A stretch of 64,000 nt of DNA from Hydractinia symbiolongicarpus (taxonomy: Eukaryota > Cnidaria > Hydrozoa > Anthoathecata > Hydractiniidae): contig NC_079888.1 in NCBI RefSeq assembly GCF_029227915.1, forward strand, positions 3,793,001 through 3,857,000. Reading direction: 5' to 3'. The notes beneath the pieces were generated by a model. The model was not told the DNA's origin. It searched no databases and saw nothing but the letters and a program-made list of their open reading frames with translations. This document shows positions 1 to 11,747 of this stretch, in pieces (within the stretch, counting starts at the first letter, position 1; every line of letters starts with the position of its first letter). The translations under genes were made by a program, and so were the position numbers.

Positions 1-2150
1 TCCTCTCCCACAAAAATTTACACAAAATGTAAAAATCAACCAGTTAAGAACACAAAAATTTTCTCTTTTAGTTCCATACTGCCCTTTACCAACAATTTTA
101 AACATAAATGTCAAAAAATCAATGAGCAAAGAATAAACTTGAATCAACAAAGATATTATTTTTGGAAAACAAAGTGCATATACGGTCCGTCCTCACAAAA
201 GTTAACACAAAATGTAAAACAGATCGGTTTTTGAGCACATCCAAATCAACAAAAATCAGTTCATATAGCATGTTCTATATTTCTATTGTCCATAAATCTT
301 CTACAAAAAGGTTATGAAACACATCAAATTATAGAAAAATCAGGCATTTCATAAAATATAAAAAACAAAAAAGTTTTTTCATCATCACCAAACACAGTTA
401 TATATTACCACAATTATAAAAATCTTAACAAAAACGTGAAACCATGGAATTTTCTTCCAGCAAAAATAACATCACATACAGTTTAATTCTCCCCAACAAA
501 AGTTTATAATACGAACTATAAAAAAGCCATTAGCTTACACAACAGCTTTCAGTGGAGGCCAATTCTACAAAATTTGTGCTTTCAGTATTTTGCATGTGGT
601 CTTTTTCCCACAAAAAAAAGAAAATTTTAAAAAACAGCAGTTTGCAACACAAACAAAAACACGAACAACCTTTCCGAACCGAACGACCATCCTCTCATAA
701 ATTAAAATAAAGTCAAAAACCCATGTAAATTTCCAATCAAATGTCTACACCCCCCTATAAAAATAACCTAGCATTTTACATGTAGGCTGACGAAAGTTAA
801 ACAGGATGTCAGAAAAAAAACAATAAAAAAAAATAAACATGCACGCTTTAAATTCTGGAGAAAAAAAAATTCTACTTATCATATTGCACGTGGTCCCTTT
901 GTAAAGTTTACAGGAAATGCGAAAAGAAATATAAAATACATCTGCAAAAGTTCAAGTCTTTAAAGATTTTGTAGGTAGGTAGCTAGCTAGCTTGTTACAA
1001 CATAATTCGTGCTCATAAAAGAAAAGAAGTTTGGAAACTAAGGTAGCTAGCTATAGATAATTAAAAAAGAGGAATAACAATATAAGTCATAGGTTAGAGC
1101 TAGCCCATGGAGGACAACATTAGCTAGCTAACAGTAGCTAAGACCCCCAGTTAAATATACTAAAACTGGGAACACTTAGCTAAAACTAAAGCTAGCTATT
1201 TATGCTTAGTAAAACACATATAAAGAGAAACAATAGTAATGTAAAAATAATAACATTACAGTGATCAGTAAGTTCAACAACCCAAAGTTTCCCGTTTGTT
1301 AGTCAGCTAACAGCTTTATGTAGCATTTTGAATTTTAGAACAAACACATTAGTTACGCACCAGGGGATACATTAATTATGCAACAAAGACATAAACAAAT
1401 ATGGTGGCTAGGTTTGTTTTTAAAAAAGCGCTAAAATATGAAACTTCAAGAATTTGAGGCTTTTCTTGGAAAATGCGAGTCTGCTTGCTCCAGTGACATA
1501 AAAACTAAACGTCTAAAAACATCAAAGTTCTTACTATTTGTGATTTCAAATCCACTTCAACCTCTAGCTTCTATTTTCTTCTTCTAACTTTACTACTTTA
1601 CTTCTAGCTCTAGCTACCACTTTTCACTTCATTTCTTGGACTTTTCTTTCTCTGAATTACTTTTTGCAATTTTTCAAGACGAAGGGGCTGTTTTCTTGTT
1701 GTTGCTTTTGTGTCGAGGGTTACCATTTTTCGGGAGTTAGCCGTTAAAATTTTTTCAGCAAATCAAGTTGCTTCATTTAGATCACGTGATGTAAACAAAG
1801 TAAACCCGCTGGCAAAATGGATATAACTTTTTCGGAGACTTCAAGGGAAATTTCGGCTACATCAAAGGAAAATGAACACATCCACTTTGCCTGTCACAGA
1901 CAGACGGACACACTCTCCGTATTATTATAAGAGATGAACTGATCGCAAGGCGAACCAGCTTAACCTTAACAAAAAAGGAAGATAGTGTTTTTTGAACATT
2001 TTGCGGGAATTTTTTGCAAATTTAAAAAAAAACAAGAATTTTCTTGGCTAAAGACTTCCTATTTTGAAGTATCCTCACGCATGTACTAAGTCTAGTATGT
2101 TATACAGATGTGAAATGCGCTTTAGAAGGTGTTATAGCTGCATTGAAAGA
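1..2150. other. AT-rich stretch without a recognisable gene
   Basis: No coding region was recognised on either strand. The sequence is AT-rich with many short A runs. Between about 970 and 1200 there is a cluster of AGCTAGCT-type self-complementary words. Around 1892-1935 a short block (CTGTCACAGACAGACGG, then TATTATTATAAGAGATGA) resembles the 3' part of repeats at 24541-24690 and 41506-41640, so it is probably a decayed copy of that family. Confidence 0.5.
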
Positions 2151-3446
2151 TTAAGTAAATATACTACCAGTGACATACAAGATGAAATTGTTAAGAACTG
2201 ACGTTGACGCTTCGTTGAGACATCTAATAAAAGTATCCTTCGAAGCTTGTGAACTATCATTTTTGAATTCCAGTAAAGCAATCACTACTGATAATGAATA
2301 TTCACTTTGACTACAAAACATTTCCCTGTAAAGTTCAGGATGGGCGCTAATTTGTCTCAAAACATCCAATGTCATTGAACATTTCCTTAACTGATCCATC
2401 GTAGCTTTTCTTTTCGCAAGAACAAAACGAACCATCACGTTATGTATTGGTGCATGATAATTATTCTAAACTGTTGCTAGATAATAGTGATAAGCAAGGC
2501 AAAACCAAAAAGCTTTACTGATCAGGATTTCTGCCTAAAAATTTATTCAGCATTTCTTTTTTTCGCACAAATAAGTTGCAATATATCAACAATATACTTA
2601 CGTTTAATATAACATGTTGCTCACATTCTTGCATAAAATTGACATATTGTTCTTCAGCAGAAATTTCTTCAAAGTTGCAATCTTCGCTGGAAAGCTACAT
2701 GAAAGAAACAATATGAAACACTGAACTTTAGAATATATACTGAATTTGTTTTTAAAAATTTCAGAATCAACATTAAACCAATAACCCAAAATTTCACGAC
2801 TTCCACTAAATTTATACCACAATTCAGATTTTTTTGCCAATGGTATTAATATAACAAAAATAAGAACAAACTTTTTCACACAGTAACCGATATGCTGTAT
2901 GATCTGATATTAAACTTTATATACACTGTAATTCACCGTCTGAATAAAACTTTTACAGATAGGATTATTGACATCTTCAATGCTTAGCAGCGGAATACAT
3001 TTTTTACAGCACCATGCACAATATAATAGTAAACTACTGGTGAAAGGTTGCCAATACAAAACCCTACTTGTGCAATACAATGCGAAAATATTGTGCCAAT
3101 TGTTTCCATTAAATTATAAGATGGTATCCTATGACCTATTTTCCCAACAAATAGCTGTGGCAGGCCTTCACCACCATCTTCTAAGTACTCAAACAGTTCA
3201 AAAAAAAACTGCCTTGTTACACCACCTGTGTCCACATCTGGGTTATTATTGTATCTGATTTTAAATTTTTTCGTTGCACCAAACTGTCACTTTTGTAGAA
3301 GGACGATGCTTCATCACATTATCTATTTTCACTCGCAGTATATCTTCAGAAATCTTGCCACGTAGATAGCCTAATGATTCTTCTAATGAAGAGAACATTG
3401 GGCTAGACTGTTGTTGATCTAACAAATTTTTAACTTGATTCTCCAT
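2151..3446 (-). pseudogene. HECT E3 ubiquitin-ligase-like gene, broken or with homopolymer errors
   Basis: Minus-strand pieces read in order like the HECT-like domain of cnidarian G2E3-type proteins. A first block from ATG at 3446 contains EDILRVKIDNVM. The next frame has DVDTGGVTRQFF, matching the DxGGxxREFF signature at the HECT N-lobe entrance, then MxTIGxIFxH. A third block reads SIEDVNNPICKSF. A clean 31-codon exon follows at 2602-2694 (acceptor ...ATGTAG, donor GTAAGT). The exon at about 2154-2470 contains LDVLRQISAHPELYREMFC and ends near LYVTGS. The first three blocks join only by changing frame, once in an A run near 3290 and once in an A run near 2998. No catalytic-cysteine C-lobe was found downstream. 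It is either a decayed copy or a real gene with assembly indels; the family assignment rests on motif memory. Confidence 0.5.
2602..2694 (-). other. candidate internal exon of the HECT-like gene
   Basis: This is a 93-base block that stays open for 31 codons (starts LSSEDCNFEE, ends CEQHVILN). It is flanked on the minus strand by a pyrimidine-rich acceptor ending ATGTAG and a GTAAGT donor. The frame length divisible by three and good splice signals support a real exon lying between the HECT N-lobe block and the following exon. Confidence 0.45.
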
Positions 3447-3645
3447 GGCTGTTATACTATATATTATGTGTTTTATAATATATATTATATATATTTTCAA
3501 TTTATACTATATATTACGTGTTTTATAATATATATATTATATATATTTTCAATATATAATTAAATATATAATAAATTGTATGTAAAGACTGGAAATATAT
3601 TGTATATTTTATTATATATTTTGTGAAATTCATAATATATATTGA
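3447..3645. repeat. AT-only low-complexity repeat with a roughly 52-bp duplication
   Basis: Almost pure A/T. A block beginning TATACTATATATTA(T/C)GTG and running through TTTTATAATATATAT to TTTTCAAT occurs twice, starting near 3453 and 3505. It directly abuts the first ATG of the HECT-like gene, so no promoter can be separated from it. Confidence 0.6.
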
Positions 3646-4285
3646 AGGTCAATAATGTTCAGCGATAAGACATATTCAGTTGATATGACTCATGCAGAAA
3701 ATAGACATAGAAAAAAGACATAAGCGAGTCGACAAATCCAATTAATTTAACGAAAGCTTTCGGCCGTACCTTCGGCCATCTTCCGTCAACACAAAGTTGT
3801 CAACATATAACACGTTATTCATAGAAAATGTAACCTAAAATGACTTTTTAATATGGCTAAGCCATTATCACACTTCAACATACGCGTGAATGCTGTAATT
3901 CAACTCGAGTTGTCTTTAGCGTTTCTTTTTTTGTATATTTTCAACACTCGTGTGAATATTGGTACTACTTCCAACACTTGCAATAATATTCGCATCTGTA
4001 AACAAGTAACTCCATTCCTTTAACTGCCCCTTAAATCGACTTTATAACCGACAGTAGATAATTTTTTGGAGAGCGAATAATTGTCTGGTATCAACTCGTA
4101 CTTCTGTCAGTACTGCAATAGTCACCGAACTGCAACATTAAAAAAAGCAATGGCAGAGTGCAGTCCACTTTTAATCTGCAGTTAAAGCGTTTCCTATAAC
4201 AAAGGCCATGTGTCTAAGGATTGTTTTCCTGTTACATATTACCCAGGTACCTTTTTATACCTATCACTGTAGAAAATAAAGTCTC

Positions 4286-4510
4286 GTGTCGCAAGCACTA
4301 CATCTTAAGGGCTGTAATCAACCAATCTTGAATTTGGTCAACGGCCATTATGCTACTATCCCCCATGACCAAGTGCATGGTAAGTGGTTTCATTGTAACG
4401 ACAGAGCAGTGGTCCCTGGCCAAAAAACCTTGTTATATGGTGTACAACCTACATACTTTTTCTTCAAGAACTTAGGTACGTGTCTACAGCATAAATCACG
4501 GTTTATGTAA
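4286..4510 (+). pseudogene. possible ubiquitin-specific protease (USP) C-terminal fragment
   Basis: The 74-codon ORF contains VNGHYATIPHDQ, then GKWFHCNDRAVVP and about 16 residues later PTYFFF. This resembles the histidine box and end of a USP/UCH catalytic domain (GHY, about 10 residues, W-x-x-x-D-x-x-V, then an aromatic-rich YxLFY-like strand). The cysteine box and the rest of the protease are not seen nearby, and no promoter or splice partner is evident. It may be a lone exon or a gene scrap moved by a transposon. The assignment is by pattern only. Confidence 0.3.
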
Positions 4511-4547
4511 GCAAAGGGGTTTGGCTATTTTAATTGTTTTTTAGTCT

Positions 4548-4775
4548 TCGCTTTGGAGAGTGACAACTCCATTTATTTCCCCAATCAAAATAAAAGTGAA
4601 AAACAAATTAAAAATCACGCCAGCAAGGCGATTTACCTACACCAGGTATTATCTTTGGAGAGTGACGACTCCACTTATTACCCCACTCAAAATTAAACTA
4701 AAAAAAATGCCAGCAAGTGGGTCTTACTGCAATGGTCTTATCTTTGAAGAGTGATGACTCTTATTACCCCAGTCA
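4548..4775 (+). repeat. three direct repeats of a 95-bp class unit
   Basis: The phrase CTTTGGAGAGTGACRACTCC followed by ATTTATT(T/A)CCCCA(A/C)TCAAAAT occurs near 4551 and 4651. A third, more diverged copy (CTTTGAAGAGTGATGACTC...TTACCCCAGTCA) starts near 4742. Spacing is about 100 and 90 bases. Confidence 0.6.
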
Positions 4776-5945
4776 CACAAGATTGTACTAATTAGGACAG
4801 ATAAAAGGTTTTACGAATAAAATAAATTTCTAGTTCCTGCTGAAGACTGTTCACATACCCTCGTATGTGACAATTAACTTCTTGGAAAGAGGAAGAATTG
4901 TGTCCTTTCGAAAGCATATTCTTTAGAGGAGCAAAACCTCTAGACTTTAAATCTAAGGCTTAACTGATCGAGTTTATCATTGGGCTTGCATTTTGTAATT
5001 TTCCTTCTTTCTTATCAGGTCGTTTAGAGTGATACAAGTATGTAACATACTCAGTGAATTGGTAGAGGCAAAAGAATTAGATACAAGAGCAAAATGGTAG
5101 TAAATCTATGATATACTGGTATATTTCTATGTTATAAAAAGCCAAGACTTTTAAAATTCTCTGTAAAGTCACTGTGTAGAACAAGCTAATAACCCATGAA
5201 ATAAGATTATTGTACGTAGATTTTCTGTTAATTGAGTTTCTGTTGGGCAAATTACTTTATTGAGATTAAATTTCGCGTGGGACTTAACTTTGCGGGGTTT
5301 TTTCTGCAAAGTGTGTTTATTTTGCCAGGATTAAATTTCACGAATCATTGTACTATTTCACCGAAACACTTACTTGATCAATGCCCCTTAGAAAATACCT
5401 TACGTTAACTGCCTATTGTAAGCAATTGTACAATGCCATGTATGCCAAAGTATACTGTTCGGCGTTTTTCCACAGAAAAACGCGCCACCTTACAACTAAG
5501 ATGCTAAAACAGTTTTTGATGATGCGTTTTGCCACGACAGCCGATAAATTAATATTCTCTTCCTTCTGTAACCCTTCGTAGAAATGACTGTATCTTAAAC
5601 GAATACTGACCGGTTTTCATATTGTTAACTTTTTATTATATTATTATTATTATATTATAACTTTTTATTATTAGTGTAACTGCTAACGCATACTGATGAG
5701 ATAAAGATTGGACTAGGTGGCTCCCAGTTCTTACTTTGCACGTCTCTTCAATTTAATTGTTTACATAAAAACGTTAACTGTACAAACCAGATACAGTCAG
5801 GCAATAAAATGGATACTGATGATATATAATAATGGCGGCGAAGAGATCGCACGCGTTTTTTCTAGCTGGTTTGATTGTTGGAATTTATTGTTGTTTTTGT
5901 GTATTCAAACAAAGATTTGTGAAACCAGATGGAATAAGTTTAACA
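4776..5945. other. noncoding, possibly LINE 5' region
   Basis: No convincing coding region. Short ORFs (for example 5381-5581) have no recognisable motif. The right part may belong to the 5' untranslated region of the downstream retrotransposon, whose left end could not be located. Confidence 0.35.
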
Positions 5946-6082
5946 CTTAATGTGTAAGACTACTACAACGAGATTGGAGAAACGTTTACTTTCAGTTCAA
6001 TTATGTTTGTAAACAAAAACCTCGACCAACAGTAAGTTGTACAAGACGCAAAAGTTTGTTTATAGTTTTACTACTCTTGTGT

Positions 6083-6109
6083 GGTGACATAGAAGCATGT
6101 CCTGGACCG
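6083..6109 (+). other. 2A-like motif GDIEACPGP in the LINE 5' reading frame
   Basis: The open frame from 5951 runs through a hydrophobic stretch (FIVLLLLC) straight into GDIEACPGP, close to the D(V/I)ExNPGP ribosome-skipping signature found in some non-LTR elements. It is in the same frame as the endonuclease. The usual Asn before PGP is Cys here. A TAA stop at 6122-6124, four codons after the motif, separates it from the endonuclease frame in this copy, which then continues directly as FCGKRGLKCVHQDIR. Active 2A function is doubtful without the Asn. Confidence 0.65.
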
Positions 6110-6124
6110 GAAAGCCTTGGTTAA

Positions 6125-7009
6125 TTTTGTGGTAAGAGAGGTCTGAAATGTGTTCATCAAGATATTCGTAGGTTACTTTCAAACTTTGCCCACTTGGAAG
6201 CGTTAGTACACAAGCATGATTCAAAAATTAACATTATAACCTTGTCTGAAACACATATTTTGAATTTTAGTGACAATGATGCTCTTTATGAACTGTCTGG
6301 TTACACTTTGGTTAAAAGAAACAGAACATCTGGAAAAGGAGGGGGCGTGGCTGTTTATGTCAAAAACAATATTAATTTTAAGCAAAGGCTGGATTTAGAA
6401 AATTCAACTTTAGAGTCTCTGTGGCTTGAAATTCTTATTAAAAAATCGAAATCAATTTAAGAAGGATGTTTCTATCGCCCTCCAGAGGTTTCAAAGTACT
6501 TACCATCTAAATCTAACGAAACATTTGACGATCATATAAATTGTATCAATCAAGAAAATAAAGAAACTATACTCATGGGAGATTTCAATGTGGACTATAA
6601 TGTTACAAACGTCAATAAAGATTTTAAATCTACAATTAATGTGCATTGTTTGAAACAACTTATCAATAAACCCACTAGAACGTCTGCTACGTCATCAACG
6701 ACAATTGATTTATTTTTCACTAATTGTCCCGACAATGTTCACTGCACTGACGTATTTCCTACTTCGCTGAGCGATCACGATATGGTTGGTGGAATACGTA
6801 GGATACGCAACATCAAGCATCCTATGCGAACTCTGAAGTGCCGTAATTACACTAACTGCGTTCCTGAAAATCTTTTTAATGACGTCTCCGAAATTGACTG
6901 GCGCCCTGTATACGACGCCAGTGATGTAAATTCTGCAGTTACGTATTTTAACTCGAAGCTAAGAGATTCTTTTCATAAACACGCCCCGTTAATCGAAAAA
7001 AAAGTTTAA
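6125..7009 (+). pseudogene. LINE apurinic/apyrimidinic endonuclease domain
   Basis: The frame after the TAA at 6122 reads RLLSNFAHLEAL, then IITLSETHI (catalytic Glu in the SETH box), GGGVAVYV, GCFYRPPE, LMGDFNVDY (Asp/Asn of the GDFN box), TTIDLFFTN and SLSDHDMV (the SDH box). All the usual endonuclease signatures are present in order. A stop codon at about 6458 falls just before the FYRPP box and another ends the frame at 7007. This domain nicks the chromosomal target to prime reverse transcription. Confidence 0.8.
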
Positions 7010-7060
7010 TTACGACCTTGTAAATGGCTAATGTAAATGGCTTCAAGAATAAAATCTTAA

Positions 7061-8916
7061 ATGAACAACCGTGACAAACTTCATAGCAAGGCTCGCAAAT
7101 CAGGTAAAACAGAAGATGCAGAGAAATATAAAAAGTTTAGAAATAGTTACAATAATAACATAGTGAAAGCAAAGGCTAACCACCAGCGTGATCTTATTAA
7201 CGAAAATCTGTCAAATCCAAGAAACTTTTGGAATGCAATAAAATCAGTATTCCCAAGCAAACCGAAAAAAGTGTGTCAAATGTCAAAAGATAGTGAAAGC
7301 AGAAGTAAAGTAAGCAACTTCAGCAAGTTTTTTAGTACAGCTGTTCACTCCCTTAAATCCAAGTCAATTCAACTTATGAATTTTACATGGAGATGTACCA
7401 CCTTTTTCTTTACGAACAAATAAAATTTTCATGACAGGTTATATAGAGAAAGAACTCCGATCACTCAAACGAAATAAAGCAACCGGTATAGACGAGTTAC
7501 CACCCGGAATGTTAAAAGACTGTGCTATTTTAATTTCAAAACCTCTGAGTCACATAATAAACCTTTCGATAAACACCTCAACTGTACCATCAGCCTGGAA
7601 AGTTGCGAAGGTTGCACCTATATTTAAATCTGGGGATTCTTCTCTTCCCGAAAACTATCGCCCGATTTCAATTTTACCGGTGCTATCTAAAATTCTTGAG
7701 AAGGCTATTCATAACGAACTCATGAACTATCTCGAAAAAAAGAAATTACTGAACGACTGTCAATATGGTTTTCAAAGTAAACGCTCCACGAAACTTGCTT
7801 CTACTTTATTTTGCGACAGTATTCGTCGCGAAATAGATGGCGGTGTGTTAGTTGGAGCAGTTTATATAGATTTATCTAAAGCCTTTGATACGATCGGGCA
7901 CTCATTATTATTAAACAAGCTACGCACGTACGGAATTAAAGGCAAGGAGCTAGCATGGTTTACCGACTACTTATTTAATCGAAGTCAATTAGTAGACATT
8001 AACAATATTCGATCTAGCTACGAGCCAATTTACTGCGGTGTTCCACAAGGTTCCATTTTGGGACCACTGCTTTTTATAATTTTTATGATGATTTTGTAGA
8101 CCATATCTCAAATTCTAAAGTTATAATGTACGCAGATGACACCGTCATATACGTTGCTCATAAAGATGTTACTGGAATTGAACAACTTCTCAATTAAGAC
8201 CTTGAGAGACTATCAGTATATTTCCGTGAAAATGAGTTAATTATAAATTTAAAAAAAGGGAAAACAGAAGTCATGTTGTTCGGAACGGCTAAACGCTTAA
8301 AAGCACATGACAAGGCTCTACAAGTTGTATATCAAGAAAATCCGATAAATTTCGTTTCTCAGTATAAGTATCTGGGAACAGTAATCGACAGCAAGTTAAT
8401 GCTTAATGACAACTTCGACCGATTATATAAAAGCGCCAGCAGCCGTTTACGCCTACTACAAAGATTACGACCGTACCTTACCGCTGAAGCCGCACACAAT
8501 GTTTTTTCGATGATGATTGTGCCTTTAATTACTTATAGTAGTGCATTGAGAATACCTATCACAAATACACAGCTCAACAAATTAAAATCGCTTGAGAACC
8601 GTGCTAGATCGATTGTCCGGAGTGATAATATTCCATCCATCACAGGACTCGTCAACCGTAATATTTGTGTACTCAAAAGTGTCTACTAATTGAACTAACA
8701 TCTGAACATTTTGACAATTATTTTGTCAGCCAACAACATGACAATAACACACGAAATAACGGCTGCATTGTCAGGTTACCTCGGGTCAAACTAGAAATCG
8801 CCCGGCAGAGTTTCTATTTTGCAGGGGGTAAACTGTATAATTCACTGCCACTTGAAATTCGAAAAATCGATAAAATGTTTCTTTTTATGAAGGCGCTCAG
8901 AGGGTACTTTTCTTAA
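7061..8916 (+). pseudogene. LINE reverse transcriptase and C-terminal region
   Basis: The linker (7061-7420) has a basic helix-rich region with NPRNFWNAIKSVF. From 7431 the RT palm/fingers follow: NKATGIDELPPGMLK, WKVAKVAPIFKSGD, ENYRPISILPVLSKILEK, YGFQSKRST, YIDLSKAFDTI (first catalytic Asp), GVPQGSILGPLLF. After a frame change come IMYADDTVIY (catalytic Asp pair at about 8126-8155), LIINLKKGKTEVMLFG and YLGTVID. The last ORF (8665-8916) holds RLPRVKLEIARQSFYFAGGKLYNSLP, shown here across its frame change. Several frame breaks make it inactive. Confidence 0.82.
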
Positions 8917-9501
8917 TAGACGATACCAGCTATTGGGCGATGTGCACTCTCAGCGGCTATCTTAGTCACAGTGCCGTCCAGTCTGCTTCAAGTTTAGCTA
9001 AGTGGGATTAATGTTTTGAACTATGCCTATGTCTTATTTAGCTCCCACATGAAGTCACTTCACACCTTGTATGCATACTGTTGCATTTCTAGTTGATCAA
9101 TTTTTTGTTTGTTTTTATAGTTTTTACTGTTTTTACTGCTTTTTTCCATTTTTATTCTCAGACAGGACGGACATTGATAGCAGTTTTTTTGTATTTATGT
9201 ATATATTTGCAAATTACTGAAGTCCTCATCCTGTATAAATATTTTTAAATAAATAAATAAATAAGGACCGCGAATCGAGGCTGTATGTTAGTGATGAACA
9301 AAGTAGAGTTATTCAATATAAAATGGCTTTCTCCGTCATTAAATTTCTCAAGTCTTTAATCTTCAACTTAAATGCACCTTCAAATTCTCTTTTTTTAATT
9401 TTTTTTACCCAAATCTTGCACTTTAGTTTTTCTTGGCGTAAGGATAACATTTTTCTGCTCTTCGTGATCATTTTGTGTTTTTCCTACAACACTACCTTAT
9501 A

Positions 9502-9545
9502 ATTAACAAAATAATGTTCACAAATGTGAACATTATTCTGTTAAT
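9502..9545. repeat. 44-base near-perfect hairpin
   Basis: Left arm ATTAACAAAATAATGTTCAC and right arm GTGAACATTATTCTGTTAAT pair over 20 bases with one mismatch around a 4-base loop (AAAT). No neighbouring gene explains it. Confidence 0.75.
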
Positions 9546-9779
9546 AAATAAGCGACGAACTTATTTCATTGGTAATGGATACGTTCAACTTTTAGTGATG
9601 CTCAAGCGCTTATTAAAAATTAAATATGTGAATAAACATGAAGAAGCAAACAATTGAAGAAACATTCTTTCTTTTTGCTTATTAACTGTATGAAAAGTTA
9701 AATTCAGTCTCATTACGGATTAATTTACATTATATTAGGGTTGTGTATAAAAAATTCTATTAGGCTTTAATAATCTGCC

Positions 9780-10265
9780 CTTTTGATACTTGTCTGTCAA
9801 CTCGCCTTTTTCTATCCTCTCTCAACCTTTTTTGTCCTCTCGCTACTGTTTCTGTCCTCTCGCTACTGTTTCTATCTCACTTTTTGTCCTCTCATCACTT
9901 TTTGTGTCCTCTCACCATTTTTTCTGTTGATTCGCCACTTTTTTGCCCTCTAGCCACTTGTTTCTGTCGATTGGCATTTGTTGAAAAAGTTGGCAAGTCA
10001 GCACAGAAAACATGAAAACCCTTAGATTATTTGACAATTGTTGAAAATATTTGCACTTCAAAAAGAAAAACTTATAGCTCCTAAGAATTAGCATTTCGAC
10101 CAGAAAAGTAGGCATTTATTGGAAATTCTCCAATTCGACAAGAAAGACAATAAAAACCCTCCAAAAATTTTGCATTTGAAAAAAATCGCAATTACAAGAA
10201 AAACTAATTAACGCAAACGCAATTCGACAAGAAAAAGTAGGCATTTGTTGAAAATAGTCATTTGT
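9780..10265. repeat. degenerate short tandem repeats
   Basis: From about 9790 to 9975 a pyrimidine-rich phrase like TGTCCTCTCGCTACTGTTTC recurs imperfectly seven or more times. From about 9975 to 10260 phrases like GCATTTGTTGAAAA and AATTCGACAAGAAAA recur. Several ORFs through here are by-products of the repeats. Confidence 0.6.
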
Positions 10266-10359
10266 GTGGTTGCAATGCGATTTATTCTTAAAACGAGTGC
10301 CTTCCCTTGCCCTGTTTGATATTCCATATTGCGCATTCCACTTGTCCGGGTAAAGAGAA

Positions 10360-10520
10360 TATTCTACAACATTTTTTGTGAAACACCTCTTGCGTTGCTT
10401 TGTTGTACAACATGTTTGCGATATTGTCATAGCTAACAGCCACTGTTGTACAACATGTGTTTCCAATAATGTTGTAACGGCGGCTATTGTACAATTGTTG
10501 CTCAACATTTTTTATGTAAA
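10360..10520. repeat. cluster of TGTTGTACAACATG palindromes
   Basis: TGTTGTACAACATG occurs near 10401 and 10444. Related words lie around them (TCTACAACAT near 10363, ATTGTACAATTG near 10488, GCTCAACAT near 10500). The core GTTGTACAAC is self-complementary. ORFs on both strands across this block share no recognisable domain. Confidence 0.5.
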
Positions 10521-10767
10521 TAGAAACCAGCTTTTTAACACAAAATTGTTCAAGATTCAAAGACGTCAACGTGAGATGCTGCCCTACAGTACTTTGTACC
10601 GATTTTTTATACGGTGCAGTCCGATAAACCTGGTAACAACACTCAATGTGGTTCAACACTCATTGTGGTTGTGGATAATTTTCCTTTATGGCAAAAATCT
10701 GTTGCTTTGTAAAAGCTACAGCCTCCTTCCAGGCATTTTAAAAAACATATTGAGTGTTCCGTATTAA

Positions 10768-11157
10768 ATGTGGTTGGTGATAACCTTTAGCGAACGGAGG
10801 AGGGTTTTTGTCATGATATAGTGTCGTGACTAAAATCTAAGAATTCCTCGAAGGATATATCAAAAAGTAAAAAGCCGTTTTATAAAATAATAGCTGACCT
10901 AAAGCTCTTTTTATAGCTACATACGTAAAAATTGAAAGATTAATCGAGTACTTACCGAGTACCATTGTTAATCGAGATTTTATTTCGGAAAATCTCTGTA
11001 CGATCTAACATTGGGTCCCAACCCCTTAATGCTCCATATATCCTTAACGAGGCTATACGCCAAGTCCTGTTTCAACTTTTTTAGCGCCAAGAAAGGAAGC
11101 CAAACTTTGAAGATCTCTTTTTAATAAATCGTTTTATATTTTGCAAAACACGGAATC
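10768..11157. other. noncoding spacer
   Basis: AT-rich sequence with no supported gene. It may hold the left terminal repeat of the following DIRS-like element, but no matching partner was found. Confidence 0.3.
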
Positions 11158-11747
11158 ATGTCTGATACTCATAATGTAGAACCATCGTGAATCAACATTG
11201 ATGCCAATCCTACTTATATTGCTAATGGAGCACGAAATGGTGAGGGATCAATAAACTCAGCTAGTGAGCCCCTTCTCACCAACTATTGCTAAAACACAGG
11301 CAAAAGTAGTGATTTTTTTTTCAAAGCAAAAAAAAGTAAAAAAGGAAGACCAAAAAGAGGAGAAGAAGCAGCTCCTCTTCAGATTCTTCGTCGCACAGCA
11401 CTAGCGAGGGGTCAAACACAGAGAATGAACAAGAACTTCTTTATAAACGATTTAAAATCGTTACATATGAGAAACGTTACAAATAACCCCTCCCAAAAGA
11501 CCTTGCTAAATATATAATACTTCATATGACTACGTTCATCCCTGAAAAGGAATTAAAGGAAAGCATTAAAGCATTAAAGCAGACAACATAGCAGCATTAA
11601 CCTATCTGTTTAAAATGTGAGGTACAGTCAGTTCAGAGATGACCGGGGTGTTGAAGGAGATTTGGAAATATATGTTGCATAATTTGATCACGATTACTGC
11701 AGAATACCTCCCCAGTCCGCCACAGTCACAACAGCTCAGAATGGAAA

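Larger units (their letters stand above)
5951..9264 (+). mobile_element. degenerate non-LTR retrotransposon (LINE, CR1/L2-Jockey group)
   Basis: In order along the plus strand: a short 5' reading frame ending in a 2A-like motif, an apurinic/apyrimidinic endonuclease, a linker, a reverse transcriptase with the YADD box, a conserved C-terminal region, a 3' UTR and an (AAAT)n-type tail at about 9244-9264. The reading frame is cut by in-frame stops at about 6122, 6458, 7007, 7030-7060 and 8197 and by frame changes near 7350-7430, 8080 and 8670, so this copy cannot encode a working protein. The 5' boundary is only the first in-frame codon after a stop; the element may begin earlier. The clade is assigned by overall look, not by phylogeny. 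Confidence 0.88.

Noticed and set aside
2968-3258. 96-codon plus ORF
   Set aside because: Antisense shadow of the HECT-like region.
10116-10767. Overlapping ORFs on both strands
   Set aside because: They run through low-complexity palindromic repeats and have no recognisable motif.
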